Counted from the stretch's first letter, positions 1-5,593 are shown. The stretch is DNA of 6,275 nt from Planctomycetota bacterium (GCA_013151315.1 JAADIN010000109.1:1-6275), one strand, 5' to 3'. Program-made: numbers and translations. Notes: generated from the letters alone by a model not told the origin.

Positions 1-933
1 ACGCTGGTGGTCAACAAAATGCGAGGCATCGTCAATGTCTGTGCAGTGAAAGCTCCCGGCTATGGCGATCGTCGCAAAGCGATGCTTGGCGATATTGCCA
101 CGCTCACCGGCGGCACCGCCATCTTCAAAGACTTGGGCGTAAAGCTCGATGGCGTCCAACTGAAAGATCTCGGCAAGTGCCGCAAGATCATCATCTCGAC
201 CGACAACACGACCATGGTCGGTGGCGGAGGCAAGAAGGCCGACATCGCTGGCCGTGCGGATCAGATTCGCAGCGAGATCGATACGACCGACAGCGACTAT
301 GATCGCGAAAAACTCCAAGAACGCCTCGCCAAGCTGGCCGGCGGCGTGGCTCAGATCAACTGCGGAGCCACGACCGAAACCGAGATGAAAGAGCGTAAGG
401 ATCTGCTCGAAGATGCTCGCGCCGCAACCCATGCGGCCCTGGCCGAGGGAGTCGTCCCCGGCGGCGGCGTCGCACTGCTCCGCAGCGAAAAAGCGTTGGA
501 CAAGCTCAAACTCGAGGGCGACGAGGCGATGGGCATCGAGATCATCCGAAGAGTCCTCGATTATCCTCTCCGTTATATTGCCGAAAATGCGGGCGTCGAC
601 GGTGCGGTCGTCGTCAACCGTGTGCGGCAATCGAAGGGGAAAAACGATGGCTACAACGCCAACAAGGACGAGTACTGCGATCTCGTGGCTGCCGGAGTCA
701 TTGACCCCGCCAAGGTGGTCCGTTCTTCGCTGCAAAATGCCGCAAGCGTGGCAGCCCTGCTGCTGACGACCGATTCGCTAATCGCCGACATCCCGCAAGA
801 AGAAGAGGCCGCAGCCGGCGGCGACCACGACCACGGCATGGGCGGCGGAATGCCGGACATGGGCGGAATGGGTGGTATGGGCGGCGGAATGCCAGGCATG
901 GGCGGAATGGGCGGTATGCCCGGAATGATGTAA
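1..933 (+). CDS. groEL: Chaperonin GroEL paralogue 1, C-terminal part (5' end outside window)
   Basis: This is the C-terminal part of a 60-kDa chaperonin, the ATP-driven cytosolic folding chamber that works with GroES. The reading frame is open from base 1, and its first residues (TLVVNKMRG) match E. coli GroEL from about residue 261, so roughly 260 residues lie upstream; this is a window cut, not a broken gene. Visible family blocks are AVKAPGYGDRRKAML, DIATLTGG, SDYDREKLQERLAKLAGG (apical hinge glycines), LEDARAATHAAL (with the Asp equivalent to catalytic D398), PGGGVALL, DGYNAN and VIDPAKV (nucleotide pocket). The C-terminus has an acidic/Ala stretch, a GDHDHG segment and then a long Gly/Met tail ending GMPGMM. 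Several blocks differ from the usual consensus (for example THAAL for TRAAV), which suggests a diverged paralogue of the copy downstream. groES begins 86 nt after its stop. The family assignment is firm; which copy is the housekeeping one is unknown. Confidence 0.97.
   Translation, partial: TLVVNKMRGIVNVCAVKAPGYGDRRKAMLGDIATLTGGTAIFKDLGVKLDGVQLKDLGKCRKIIISTDNTTMVGGGGKKADIAGRADQIRSEIDTTDSDYDREKLQERLAKLAGGVAQINCGATTETEMKERKDLLEDARAATHAALAEGVVPGGGVALLRSEKALDKLKLEGDEAMGIEIIRRVLDYPLRYIAENAGVDGAVVVNRVRQSKGKNDGYNANKDEYCDLVAAGVIDPAKVVRSSLQNAASVAALLLTTDSLIADIPQEEEAAAGGDHDHGMGGGMPDMGGMGGMGGGMPGMGGMGGMPGMM
838..915 (+). repeat. Two tandem 39-nt units encoding the GroEL-1 Gly/Met tail
   Basis: Two adjacent in-frame 39-nt units (838-876 and 877-915) differ at three positions. 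They encode MGGGMPDMGGMGG and MGGGMPGMGGMGG. A partial third unit (MPGMM) ends the protein. This fits expansion of the chaperonin tail by local tandem duplication. Confidence 0.9.
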
Positions 934-951
934 ATATCTGTCCGTTATCGC

Positions 952-965
952 CGTCCGCAAGGACG
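952..965 (+). other. Small stem-loop between groEL-1 and groES
   Basis: CGTCC (952-956) and GGACG (961-965) form a perfect 5-bp stem closed by GCAA, a GNRA-type tetraloop. It begins 18 nt after the groEL-1 stop. No T-run follows, so it does not look like an intrinsic terminator. It could be an mRNA stability or processing element, or chance. Confidence 0.45.
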
Positions 966-1004
966 CACAACCAACAAAACCAACTTCACTCAAAAGCATA
1001 AAAC

Positions 1005-1010
1005 AAGGAA
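1005..1010 (+). promoter_or_regulatory. Ribosome binding site of groES
   Basis: AAGGAA lies 9 nt before the ATG at 1020, inside an A-rich leader, and supports that start. Confidence 0.7.
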
Positions 1011-1019
1011 TCGAAAATC

Positions 1020-1316
1020 ATGGCAAAAATCAATCTACGACCTTTGGACGATCGCGTAGTGGTCCGACCTTCGGACGCCGAAGAAATTACCGCCGGCGGA
1101 ATCGTGCTTCCCGATGCTGCTCAAGAAAAACCGCAACGTGGCGAAGTCATCGCCGTAGGCGCTGGCAAGCTGCTCGATAGCGGCAGCCGCGGCGAACTGT
1201 CGGTCGCCATCGGCGACGAAGTAATCTACGGCAAGTACGGCGGTTCCGACATCGAGGTCGATGGCCAAGAGCTGAAGATCCTCCGAGAGAGCGATATCCT
1301 GGCGAAGGTGAACTAG
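1020..1316 (+). CDS. groES: Co-chaperonin GroES (Hsp10)
   Basis: Complete 98-residue GroES, the heptameric lid that caps the ATP-bound GroEL ring and closes the folding chamber in the cytosol. The length is typical for the family (about 95-100). The N-terminus INLRPLDDRVVVRP (4-17) is the family signature. The mobile loop follows at about 18-35 and contains GGIVLP, whose Ile-Val-Leu triplet inserts into the GroEL apical groove. RGEVIAVGAGK, the VAIGDEVIYGKYGG block and ELKILRESDILA at the C-terminus complete the fold. The ATG at 1020 is preceded by AAGGAA at 9-nt spacing. The gene sits between two groEL genes (86 nt after the first, 94 nt before the second), so a single GroES may serve both GroEL types. 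Nothing is missing or degraded. Confidence 0.98.
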   Translation: MAKINLRPLDDRVVVRPSDAEEITAGGIVLPDAAQEKPQRGEVIAVGAGKLLDSGSRGELSVAIGDEVIYGKYGGSDIEVDGQELKILRESDILAKVN

Positions 1317-1345
1317 CGGCCAATCTGCAAAACCGCCGCTTGCAG
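1315..1345 (+). other. Two overlapping, mutually exclusive stem-loops after groES
   Basis: AGCGGC (1315-1320, overlapping the groES stop) pairs with GCCGCT (1335-1340). Alternatively CTGCAA (1325-1330) pairs with TTGCAG (1340-1345). Both stems are perfect 6-mers and both use base 1340, so they compete. A 10-nt palindrome, TTTCGCGAAA, follows at 1346-1355. No T-run follows. A role in groES/groEL-2 mRNA folding is inference. Confidence 0.4.
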
Positions 1346-1396
1346 TTTCGCGAAAACCGTTCAACCCAACCAACCTACAAACTCAATCAAAAACAT

Positions 1397-1402
1397 AAGG
1401 AG
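1397..1402 (+). promoter_or_regulatory. Ribosome binding site of groEL-2, fixing a GTG start
   Basis: AAGGAG lies 8 nt before GTG at 1411. It selects this GTG over the in-frame ATG at 1429, which would remove the conserved MAKQL start of the family. Confidence 0.85.
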
Positions 1403-1410
1403 CCATCCTC

Positions 1411-3024
1411 GTGGCAAAGCAATTGATGTTCGACGACGCCGCGCGGAGCAAGTTGCTTCGTGGCGTAGACAAGCTGGCCGACGCGGTCGCGGTGACCATG
1501 GGTCCCACAGGCCGAAACGTAATCATCAACAAGTCGTTTGGTGGCCCGACCGTCACCAAAGATGGCGTGACCGTCAGTAAAGAGATCGAGCTGGAAGACC
1601 CGTTTGAAAACATGGGAGCCAAGCTCGTCCACGAGGTCGCCGACAAAACCTCGACTCTCGCCGGCGACGGCACCACGACCGCAACCGTGCTCGCCCGTGC
1701 GATTCTCCGCGAAGGGACCCGCAACGTGGTTGCTGGCAGCAACCCAACCGCCGTCCAGCGCGGCATCCGCCGAGCCGTCAACGCCGCGACCGAGCAGCTC
1801 GATTCGATCTCGAAGAAGCTGACGACCAAAGAGCAGATCGCTCAGGTCGGTGCCATCAGTGCGAACAACGATCGTGAAATCGGCGACCTGCTGGCCGACG
1901 CGATGGAGAAGGTTGGCAAAGACGGCGTCATTACCGTCGAAGAAGGCCGATCGACCGACACGACGCTCGAATTGGTTGAAGGCATGCAGTTCGACAAGGG
2001 CTATCTGTCGCCCTACTTCATCAACCAGACGGCCGACATGGAGTGCGTCCTCGAAGACGCCTTCATCTTGATCCACGAGAAAAAAATCAGCAATCTTCGC
2101 GAGCTTCTGCCGATCCTCGAATTGGTAAGCCAAAAGGGCAAACCGATGTTGATCATCGCCGAAGACATCGAAGGCGAAGCCCTCTCGGCCTTGGTCGTGA
2201 ACAAGCTACGTGGCGTGCTGAATATCGGTGCCGTAAAGGCCCCCGGCTTTGGCGATCGTCGCAAGGCCCTGTTGGGCGACATTGCCACTCTCACCGGCGG
2301 CACACTCATTAGCGAAGACCTCGGCCAGAAGCTGGAAACCATCACGCTTGCCGAATTGGGTCGTGCCAAACGAATCACGATCGACAAAGATTCGACCACG
2401 ATCGTGCAAGGCGGGGGCAGCAATGCCGACGTGCAAAAGCGTATCGAGCAGATTCGCAAAGGCATCGAAGCGACCACCAGCGATTACGATCGCGAAAAGT
2501 TGCAAGAACGCAAGCTCACCGGCGGCGTCGCGATCATCTCGGTCGGTGCCAGCAGCGAAGCCGAAATGAAGCAAAAGAAGGCTCGCGTTGAAGACGCCCT
2601 TCACGCCACCCGTGCCGCAGTCGAAGAAGGAATCCTTCCCGGCGGCGGAGTCGCTTTGCTCCGATGTGCTGAGGCCGTCGAGGGCGCTATCAAAGGGGCT
2701 AAGGGCGATGAGAAAATCGGTGTGAACATCATTCTCGGAGTTCTCGATTCGCCGCTCCGGCAGATCGCTGACAACTGTGGTTTGGATGGCAGCGTGGTTG
2801 CCGATGAGATCAGCCGCAAGCCTCAATCGACTGGCTACGACGCGAACAACGGCCAGTACGTCGATATGTTCAAGGCAGGAATCATCGATCCGACCAAGGT
2901 CGTCAAGACGGCCCTGGCCAATGCCGCAAGCATTGCCGGATTGATTCTCACCACCGAAGCGTTGGTCACCAATTTTGACTCGAAAGAGCAAGACAAGCGT
3001 GCCGTGGCCGGTAGCATCCGCTAA
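1411..3024 (+). CDS. groEL: Chaperonin GroEL paralogue 2, without a GGM tail
   Basis: Complete 537-residue 60-kDa chaperonin (E. coli GroEL has 548) forming ATP-driven double-ring folding chambers. The GTG start is set by AAGGAG and the conserved MAKQLMF. The equatorial ATP pocket is intact: MGPTGRNVI, DGVTVSKEIEL, AGDGTTTATVLA, PGGGVALL, GIIDPTKV, and VEDALHATRAAVEEG with the D398-equivalent Asp. In the apical domain the substrate/GroES-binding residues are kept (GYLSPYF, ISNLRELLPIL, EALSALVVN). Two features are unusual. In QERKLTGG (residues 365-372), two residues found in E. coli (QERVAKLAGG) and in the upstream paralogue are missing, just before the hinge glycines. The protein also ends in SKEQDKRAVAGSIR, with no Gly/Met tail, and no such tail is visible just past the stop. 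Otherwise it is closer to the family consensus than the upstream copy. It is very likely active as an ATPase; its division of labour with copy 1 is unknown. Confidence 0.97.
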   Translation: MAKQLMFDDAARSKLLRGVDKLADAVAVTMGPTGRNVIINKSFGGPTVTKDGVTVSKEIELEDPFENMGAKLVHEVADKTSTLAGDGTTTATVLARAILREGTRNVVAGSNPTAVQRGIRRAVNAATEQLDSISKKLTTKEQIAQVGAISANNDREIGDLLADAMEKVGKDGVITVEEGRSTDTTLELVEGMQFDKGYLSPYFINQTADMECVLEDAFILIHEKKISNLRELLPILELVSQKGKPMLIIAEDIEGEALSALVVNKLRGVLNIGAVKAPGFGDRRKALLGDIATLTGGTLISEDLGQKLETITLAELGRAKRITIDKDSTTIVQGGGSNADVQKRIEQIRKGIEATTSDYDREKLQERKLTGGVAIISVGASSEAEMKQKKARVEDALHATRAAVEEGILPGGGVALLRCAEAVEGAIKGAKGDEKIGVNIILGVLDSPLRQIADNCGLDGSVVADEISRKPQSTGYDANNGQYVDMFKAGIIDPTKVVKTALANAASIAGLILTTEALVTNFDSKEQDKRAVAGSIR

Positions 3025-3053
3025 CACGCAAGTCTGTTCGGTATTTTTCACAC

Positions 3054-3087
3054 CGGGCCACTCGGCTATTCTTGAGCCAGTGGCCCG
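3054..3087 (+). other. Strong stem-loop between groEL-2 and dnaJ
   Basis: CGGGCCACT (3054-3062) and AGTGGCCCG (3079-3087) are perfect complements. The stem continues inward with GGCT (3064-3067) and AGCC (3075-3078) after one bulged C, giving 13 pairs around a 7-nt loop. The downstream sequence is ATTGTGTAAG, and the only T-run (3102-3106) starts 14 nt after the stem, next to the dnaJ start. It is therefore not a canonical Rho-independent terminator. It could be an attenuator, a processing or stability element that sets groEL versus dnaJ mRNA levels, or a weak terminator. Confidence 0.75.
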
Positions 3088-3108
3088 ATTGTGTAAGTTG
3101 ATTTTTCC

Positions 3109-4263
3109 ATGCCTGAGCAACGCGACTATTATGAAGTGCTTGAGATAGTCCGCACTGCTTCGCAGGGCGAAATAGCCACTTCGTATCGCAAGTTGGCAAT
3201 CAAATACCATCCCGACAAAAATCCCGACGACGAAGAGGCCATCGAATGCTTCAAAGAAGCGTCCGAGGCCTTCGAGGTACTGCACGACGAAGAAAAACGC
3301 TCTCGCTACGACCGCTACGGCCATGCAGGTCTTAACGGACAGTCAGCCGGGTCGGGCCACTTTTCCGATGTCGAAGACATTTTTTCGGCGTTCGGCGATA
3401 TTTTTGGCGACCTCTTTGGTGGCGGCCGAGGTCGCGGGCAGCGTGTTCGTAAAGGACGCGATGTCCGCTGCGAAGTTTCGCTCACGCTGCAAGAAGCCGC
3501 CCAAGGCGTACGGAAAACCGTCGAGTTCCGGCGTCACGAACCGTGCAAAAAATGCTCGGGATCAGGTGCCGCAGAAGGCAGCAAACGCGAGGTTTGTTCC
3601 TATTGCCGCGGACATGGGCAGGTGGTGCAACAAGCGGGCATCGTCCGCGTGCAAACGACTTGCCCCGCGTGCAAAGGGGAAGGTTCGTCGGTCTCGACCC
3701 CCTGCAAGCCTTGCCGAGGATCGGGCCAGAAGCTGAAAAAAGTGAAAGCCGATGTCGAAATTCCCGCCGGCGTCGACGAGGGAATGCAAGTTCGCATCAC
3801 CGGGCAAGGCGAGCCGAGTCCCAGCGGGGGGCCCTCGGGCGATTGCTACTGTGTCGTCTCGGTCTTGCAGCACGAATTGTTCGAGCGAGAAGGACAGCAC
3901 CTCATTTGTCGAGTGCCGATCACCTACTCACAAGCCGTGCTAGGTTGTACGCTGGAAGTTCCCACACTCAATGGGCCCGGAGAAGTCAAAGTCCCGCCGG
4001 GGTCAGCTTCGGGAACCGTATTTCGGCTCAACGGCCAAGGCATGCCCGACCCACGCGTGGTCGGCTTGGGCGACCTCCACGTGCAAGTCAATATCGAAGT
4101 CCCCGAACACGTCACCGAAGAAGAAGAAACCTTGCTACGTGAATTGGCCGAGCTGGAACACAAAAACGTCGCCCCAGCACGCAAGAGTTTTTTCGACAAG
4201 CTGAAAAACTATTTTACCGACGACGAAAAAAAGCAACCGCGATCTGACAGATCGCCGGAGTAA
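3109..4263 (+). CDS. dnaJ: Chaperone protein DnaJ (type I Hsp40)
   Basis: Complete 384-residue class I J-protein that binds unfolded clients, passes them to DnaK and stimulates DnaK ATP hydrolysis. Domains in order: J domain (about 5-70) with RDYYEVLE and the catalytic HPD at 34-36; a Gly/Phe region (about 76-112) containing repeated DIF/F-G elements (DIFSAFGDIFGDLFGGG); a zinc-binding region with all four CxxCxGxG motifs (146-153, 163-170, 185-192, 199-206); then two substrate-binding beta domains, including TYSQAVLGCTLEVPTLNG and VPPGSASGTVFRLNGQGMP. The charged tail ends KQPRSDRSPE. Length is close to E. coli DnaJ (376). The ATG at 3109 gives the standard N-terminus, but I see no good Shine-Dalgarno before it (GTTGATTTTTCC). 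The J domain departs slightly from consensus (LEIVRTAS where LGVSRTAS is common). It is followed 12 nt later by grpE; dnaK is not in the window. Confidence 0.98.
   Translation: MPEQRDYYEVLEIVRTASQGEIATSYRKLAIKYHPDKNPDDEEAIECFKEASEAFEVLHDEEKRSRYDRYGHAGLNGQSAGSGHFSDVEDIFSAFGDIFGDLFGGGRGRGQRVRKGRDVRCEVSLTLQEAAQGVRKTVEFRRHEPCKKCSGSGAAEGSKREVCSYCRGHGQVVQQAGIVRVQTTCPACKGEGSSVSTPCKPCRGSGQKLKKVKADVEIPAGVDEGMQVRITGQGEPSPSGGPSGDCYCVVSVLQHELFEREGQHLICRVPITYSQAVLGCTLEVPTLNGPGEVKVPPGSASGTVFRLNGQGMPDPRVVGLGDLHVQVNIEVPEHVTEEEETLLRELAELEHKNVAPARKSFFDKLKNYFTDDEKKQPRSDRSPE
4239..4255 (+). other. 17-nt near-palindrome at the 3' end of dnaJ
   Basis: GCGATCTG (4239-4246) and CAGATCGC (4248-4255) are perfect complements around a single A. 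As RNA this would fold as a 7-bp stem with a GAC loop. It sits 5 nt before the dnaJ stop codon and 20 nt before the grpE ATG. It may influence dnaJ-grpE translation or be chance in coding DNA. Confidence 0.5.
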
Positions 4264-4275
4264 AGAAGCAAACCA

Positions 4276-4857
4276 ATGCCATCAAATCCCAACACCGAAG
4301 ACGAGCAAGCCTCCGCCGAGCTCGAAACCGAAGCGATCGCCGAAGCGGTCCAATCGGCCTGCGAAGCCGAAGAGGCCGCCGTCTCGACCGACCCCGCTGA
4401 TCTCGAAGCCGATTTGGCGGCCGAGAAAGATCGCGTCTTACGTCTTCAGGCAGAAATGGAAAATCTGCGCAGCCGCACCGCTCGCGAAGTTCTGAACGAA
4501 CGTCGTTACGCTCCTTTGCCGTTGATCCGAGATTTGCTGCCCGCGATCGACAACATGAACCGCGCCATCGAAGCTGCTCCGCAAAGCGAAGAAGCGGACC
4601 AGATGCTCGAAGGTTTTGAGCTCGTACGACAACTGATGGTCGGCATCCTCAAGCAACATCAATGCACCGAAATCGAAGCTCTCGGCGAGCCGTTCGACCC
4701 AGAAATCCACGAAGCGATTTTGCAACAACCTTCCGACGAGACGCCTGCCAACCATGTGATACAAGTCACCGAGGCCGGCTACTGCCTGCACGACCGCGTG
4801 GTACGCCCCGCCAAAGTGATCGTCTCCTCCGGCCCCGCCGAGTCCCAATCAGAATAA
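4276..4857 (+). CDS. grpE: Nucleotide exchange factor GrpE
   Basis: Complete 193-residue GrpE (E. coli: 197), the dimeric factor that releases ADP from DnaK and so completes the DnaK-DnaJ cycle in the cytosol. The N-terminal ~45 residues are acidic and low in complexity (Glu/Ala-rich), as is usual. A long helix, probably a coiled coil for dimerisation, spans about 42-80 and includes RLQAEMENLRSRTAREV. Family hallmarks follow: IRDLLPAIDNMNRAIEA (84-100), LEGFELVRQLMVGILKQH, ALGEPFDPEIHEAI (135-148) and the C-terminal beta domain GYCLHDRVVRPAKVIVS (168-184). It starts 12 nt after the dnaJ stop, so the two are almost certainly one transcript. No clear Shine-Dalgarno precedes the ATG (AAAGAAGC is a weak candidate). 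The order dnaJ-grpE without dnaK differs from the common hrcA-grpE-dnaK-dnaJ cluster. Confidence 0.97.
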   Translation: MPSNPNTEDEQASAELETEAIAEAVQSACEAEEAAVSTDPADLEADLAAEKDRVLRLQAEMENLRSRTAREVLNERRYAPLPLIRDLLPAIDNMNRAIEAAPQSEEADQMLEGFELVRQLMVGILKQHQCTEIEALGEPFDPEIHEAILQQPSDETPANHVIQVTEAGYCLHDRVVRPAKVIVSSGPAESQSE

Positions 4858-4884
4858 TTCCCACTTCCGCATTTCCCAATTCCG
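4858..4884 (+). repeat. Short pyrimidine-rich tandem motif between grpE and fmdB-like gene
   Basis: TTCCCACTTCCG (4858-4869) recurs as TTCCCAATTCCG (4873-4884), 11 of 12 identical at a 15-nt period, followed by ACTTCCCC. It fills most of the 37-nt gap and leaves no purine-rich ribosome binding site for the next gene. Confidence 0.45.
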
Positions 4885-4894
4885 ACTTCCCCTG

Positions 4895-5197
4895 ATGCCT
4901 ACCTACGACTACGAGTGTGATGCCTGCGGCCACGAGTTCGAGCTCTTTCAGTCGATCTCCGAAGGGGTCAAGCGCAAATGCCCCGAGTGCAGCAGGCTAA
5001 AATTGCGTCGGTTGTTTGGCATCGGCGCGGCAGTCGTCTTCAAAGGCTCCGGCTTCTACGAGACCGACTACCGCAGCGAATCGTACAAAAAGGGTGCCGA
5101 GAAGGAAAAGAAATCGCACGAAAAAGCCAAAGAGAAAAAGTCGGAGAAGAGTAAAACCGAAAAGAAATCCGGTTCTAAAAAATCAAAGGATGAGTAG
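4895..5197 (+). CDS. FmdB-family zinc ribbon protein with Lys/Glu-rich tail
   Basis: 100-residue protein of the FmdB/CxxC_CxxC_SSSS regulatory-type family. The N-terminus MPTYDYECDACGHEFE is the family signature. One zinc ribbon is predicted from C8/C11 and C29/C32 (CDAC and CPEC). The second hallmark, FKGSGFYETDYRSESY, follows at about 49-64. From about residue 65 to the end the chain is almost only Lys, Glu, Ser and His, so it is probably disordered and positively charged and could contact nucleic acid or ribosomes (inference). Family members are named after a putative regulator of formamidase genes, but the biochemical role of most is unknown. It lies 37 nt after grpE on the same strand, likely in the same transcript, which hints at a stress or proteostasis link without proving one. 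The family call is firm; the function is not assigned. Confidence 0.9.
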   Translation: MPTYDYECDACGHEFELFQSISEGVKRKCPECSRLKLRRLFGIGAAVVFKGSGFYETDYRSESYKKGAEKEKKSHEKAKEKKSEKSKTEKKSGSKKSKDE

Positions 5198-5253
5198 ATA
5201 CTCAAACCGAAAAAACTAACCACGAATTTTACGAATAGCACGAATATTTGTAA

Positions 5254-5273
5254 TACTTCAGCCGCATGAAGTA
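5254..5273 (+). other. Stem-loop in the spacer
   Basis: TACTTCA (5254-5260) and TGAAGTA (5267-5273) form a perfect 7-bp stem around GCCGCA. The right arm is also the beginning of the direct repeat that recurs just before yacG. No T-run follows. Confidence 0.55.
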
Positions 5274-5328
5274 GAATAGCCACAAAAACCACAAAAAAGC
5301 ATGCTCTCGAAATGAAAGAAAGAGGAGT

Positions 5329-5428
5329 CTCTCGCAAAGGCGCGAAGGCGCAAATCAAAAAATGTTTTCTATTTCCAATTCTTTCCCCTCTGCATCGCAG
5401 CGTAACTTTCTTCGCGCCTTTGCGAGAG
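5329..5428. repeat. Perfect 19-bp inverted repeat with 62-nt loop
   Basis: CTCTCGCAAAGGCGCGAAG (5329-5347) and its exact reverse complement (5410-5428) flank 62 nt. The left arm continues with a second, partial GCGAAG/GGCGCAAA element. As RNA the stem can extend outward through G-U and A-U pairs. A small CTGC-ATC-GCAG hairpin (5390-5400) sits inside the loop. Confidence 0.9.
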
Positions 5429-5436
5429 GCTTTTTT
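5410..5436 (+). terminator. Possible intrinsic terminator (right arm plus T6)
   Basis: The right arm of the 19-bp inverted repeat is followed after GG/GC by six T residues (5431-5436), a terminator-like layout on the + strand for transcripts coming from fmdB. The loop is far longer than usual (62 nt), so efficient termination is uncertain. Confidence 0.35.
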
Positions 5437-5448
5437 AAGGTCTTGGCC

Positions 5449-5463
5449 GAAGTGATTCACTTC
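5449..5463. other. 15-nt near-palindrome GAAGTGA-T-TCACTTC
   Basis: Perfect 7-bp arms around one T. The size would suit a dimeric DNA-binding protein, but the element sits among other repeats and may be part of them. No operator function can be shown. Confidence 0.4.
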
Positions 5464-5593
5464 CGATAGCCGAATAGTTACGAATATTTGAGTCTGGCCG
5501 GGCACGTCTCCCAAGAACGATTTGCGACGAAAACACTAACCCTATTCGTGGGATTCGTGGTTCAAATTTTTTTACCCTGAAGTAGATAGCCAC

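Larger units (their letters stand above)
5233..5490 (+). repeat. Direct repeat CGAATAG..CGAATATTTG
   Basis: CGAATAGCACGAATATTTG (5233-5251) recurs in the same orientation as CGAATAGTTACGAATATTTG (5471-5490). The two copies differ by one base and a one-base length change. The entry spans both copies. Confidence 0.75.
5218..5562. repeat. Outer inverted repeat motifs bounding the spacer
   Basis: AACCACGAAT (5218-5227) is matched in inverted orientation by ATTCGTGGTT (5553-5562). Nearby CACGAATA (5239-5246) is matched by TATTCGTG (5543-5550). The two arms differ in internal spacing (11 versus 2 nt), so they are related rather than identical. They enclose about 345 nt. Confidence 0.75.
5198..5593. 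other. Repeat-dense non-coding spacer between fmdB-like gene and yacG
   Basis: A 396-nt stretch with no convincing gene on either strand. It is A/T-richer than its neighbours and is assembled from short repeats, listed separately: outer inverted motifs, a stem-loop at 5254-5273, a 17/18-nt direct repeat, a perfect 19-bp inverted repeat followed by T6, a 15-nt near-palindrome and an internal direct repeat. The make-up (AACCACGAAT and CGCAAAGGCGCGAAG types) resembles dispersed intergenic repeats seen in planctomycetes and other environmental bacteria; that resemblance is from memory and unchecked. No transposase is present, so if it is mobile it is non-autonomous. Confidence 0.7.

Noticed and set aside
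1387..2133. 248-codon minus-strand open frame opposite groEL-2
   Set aside because: Antisense shadow of a conserved chaperonin, with no recognisable domain.
3001..3060. Frameshift that removed a GGM tail from groEL-2
   Set aside because: The bases after the stop do not encode Gly/Met repeats in any frame, so a recent frameshift is not supported.
3101..3107. T-run as the U-tract of a terminator for the 3054-3087 hairpin
   Set aside because: It begins 14 nt after the stem and lies against the dnaJ start, too far for an ordinary intrinsic terminator.
2206..3324. 372-codon open frame on the minus strand opposite groEL-2 and dnaJ
   Set aside because: It lies antisense to two clear conserved genes, crosses their intergenic hairpin and resembles no family; codon bias of the sense genes explains the absence of stops.
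3543..4142. 199-codon plus-strand frame inside dnaJ
   Set aside because: Arg-rich out-of-frame translation of the conserved zinc and substrate-binding region of dnaJ.
5068..5514. 148-codon minus-strand open frame covering the repeat spacer
   Set aside because: Its sequence is a translation of the inverted repeats and of the antisense of the Lys/Glu tail (Phe/Ser-rich), typical of spurious genes over repeats.
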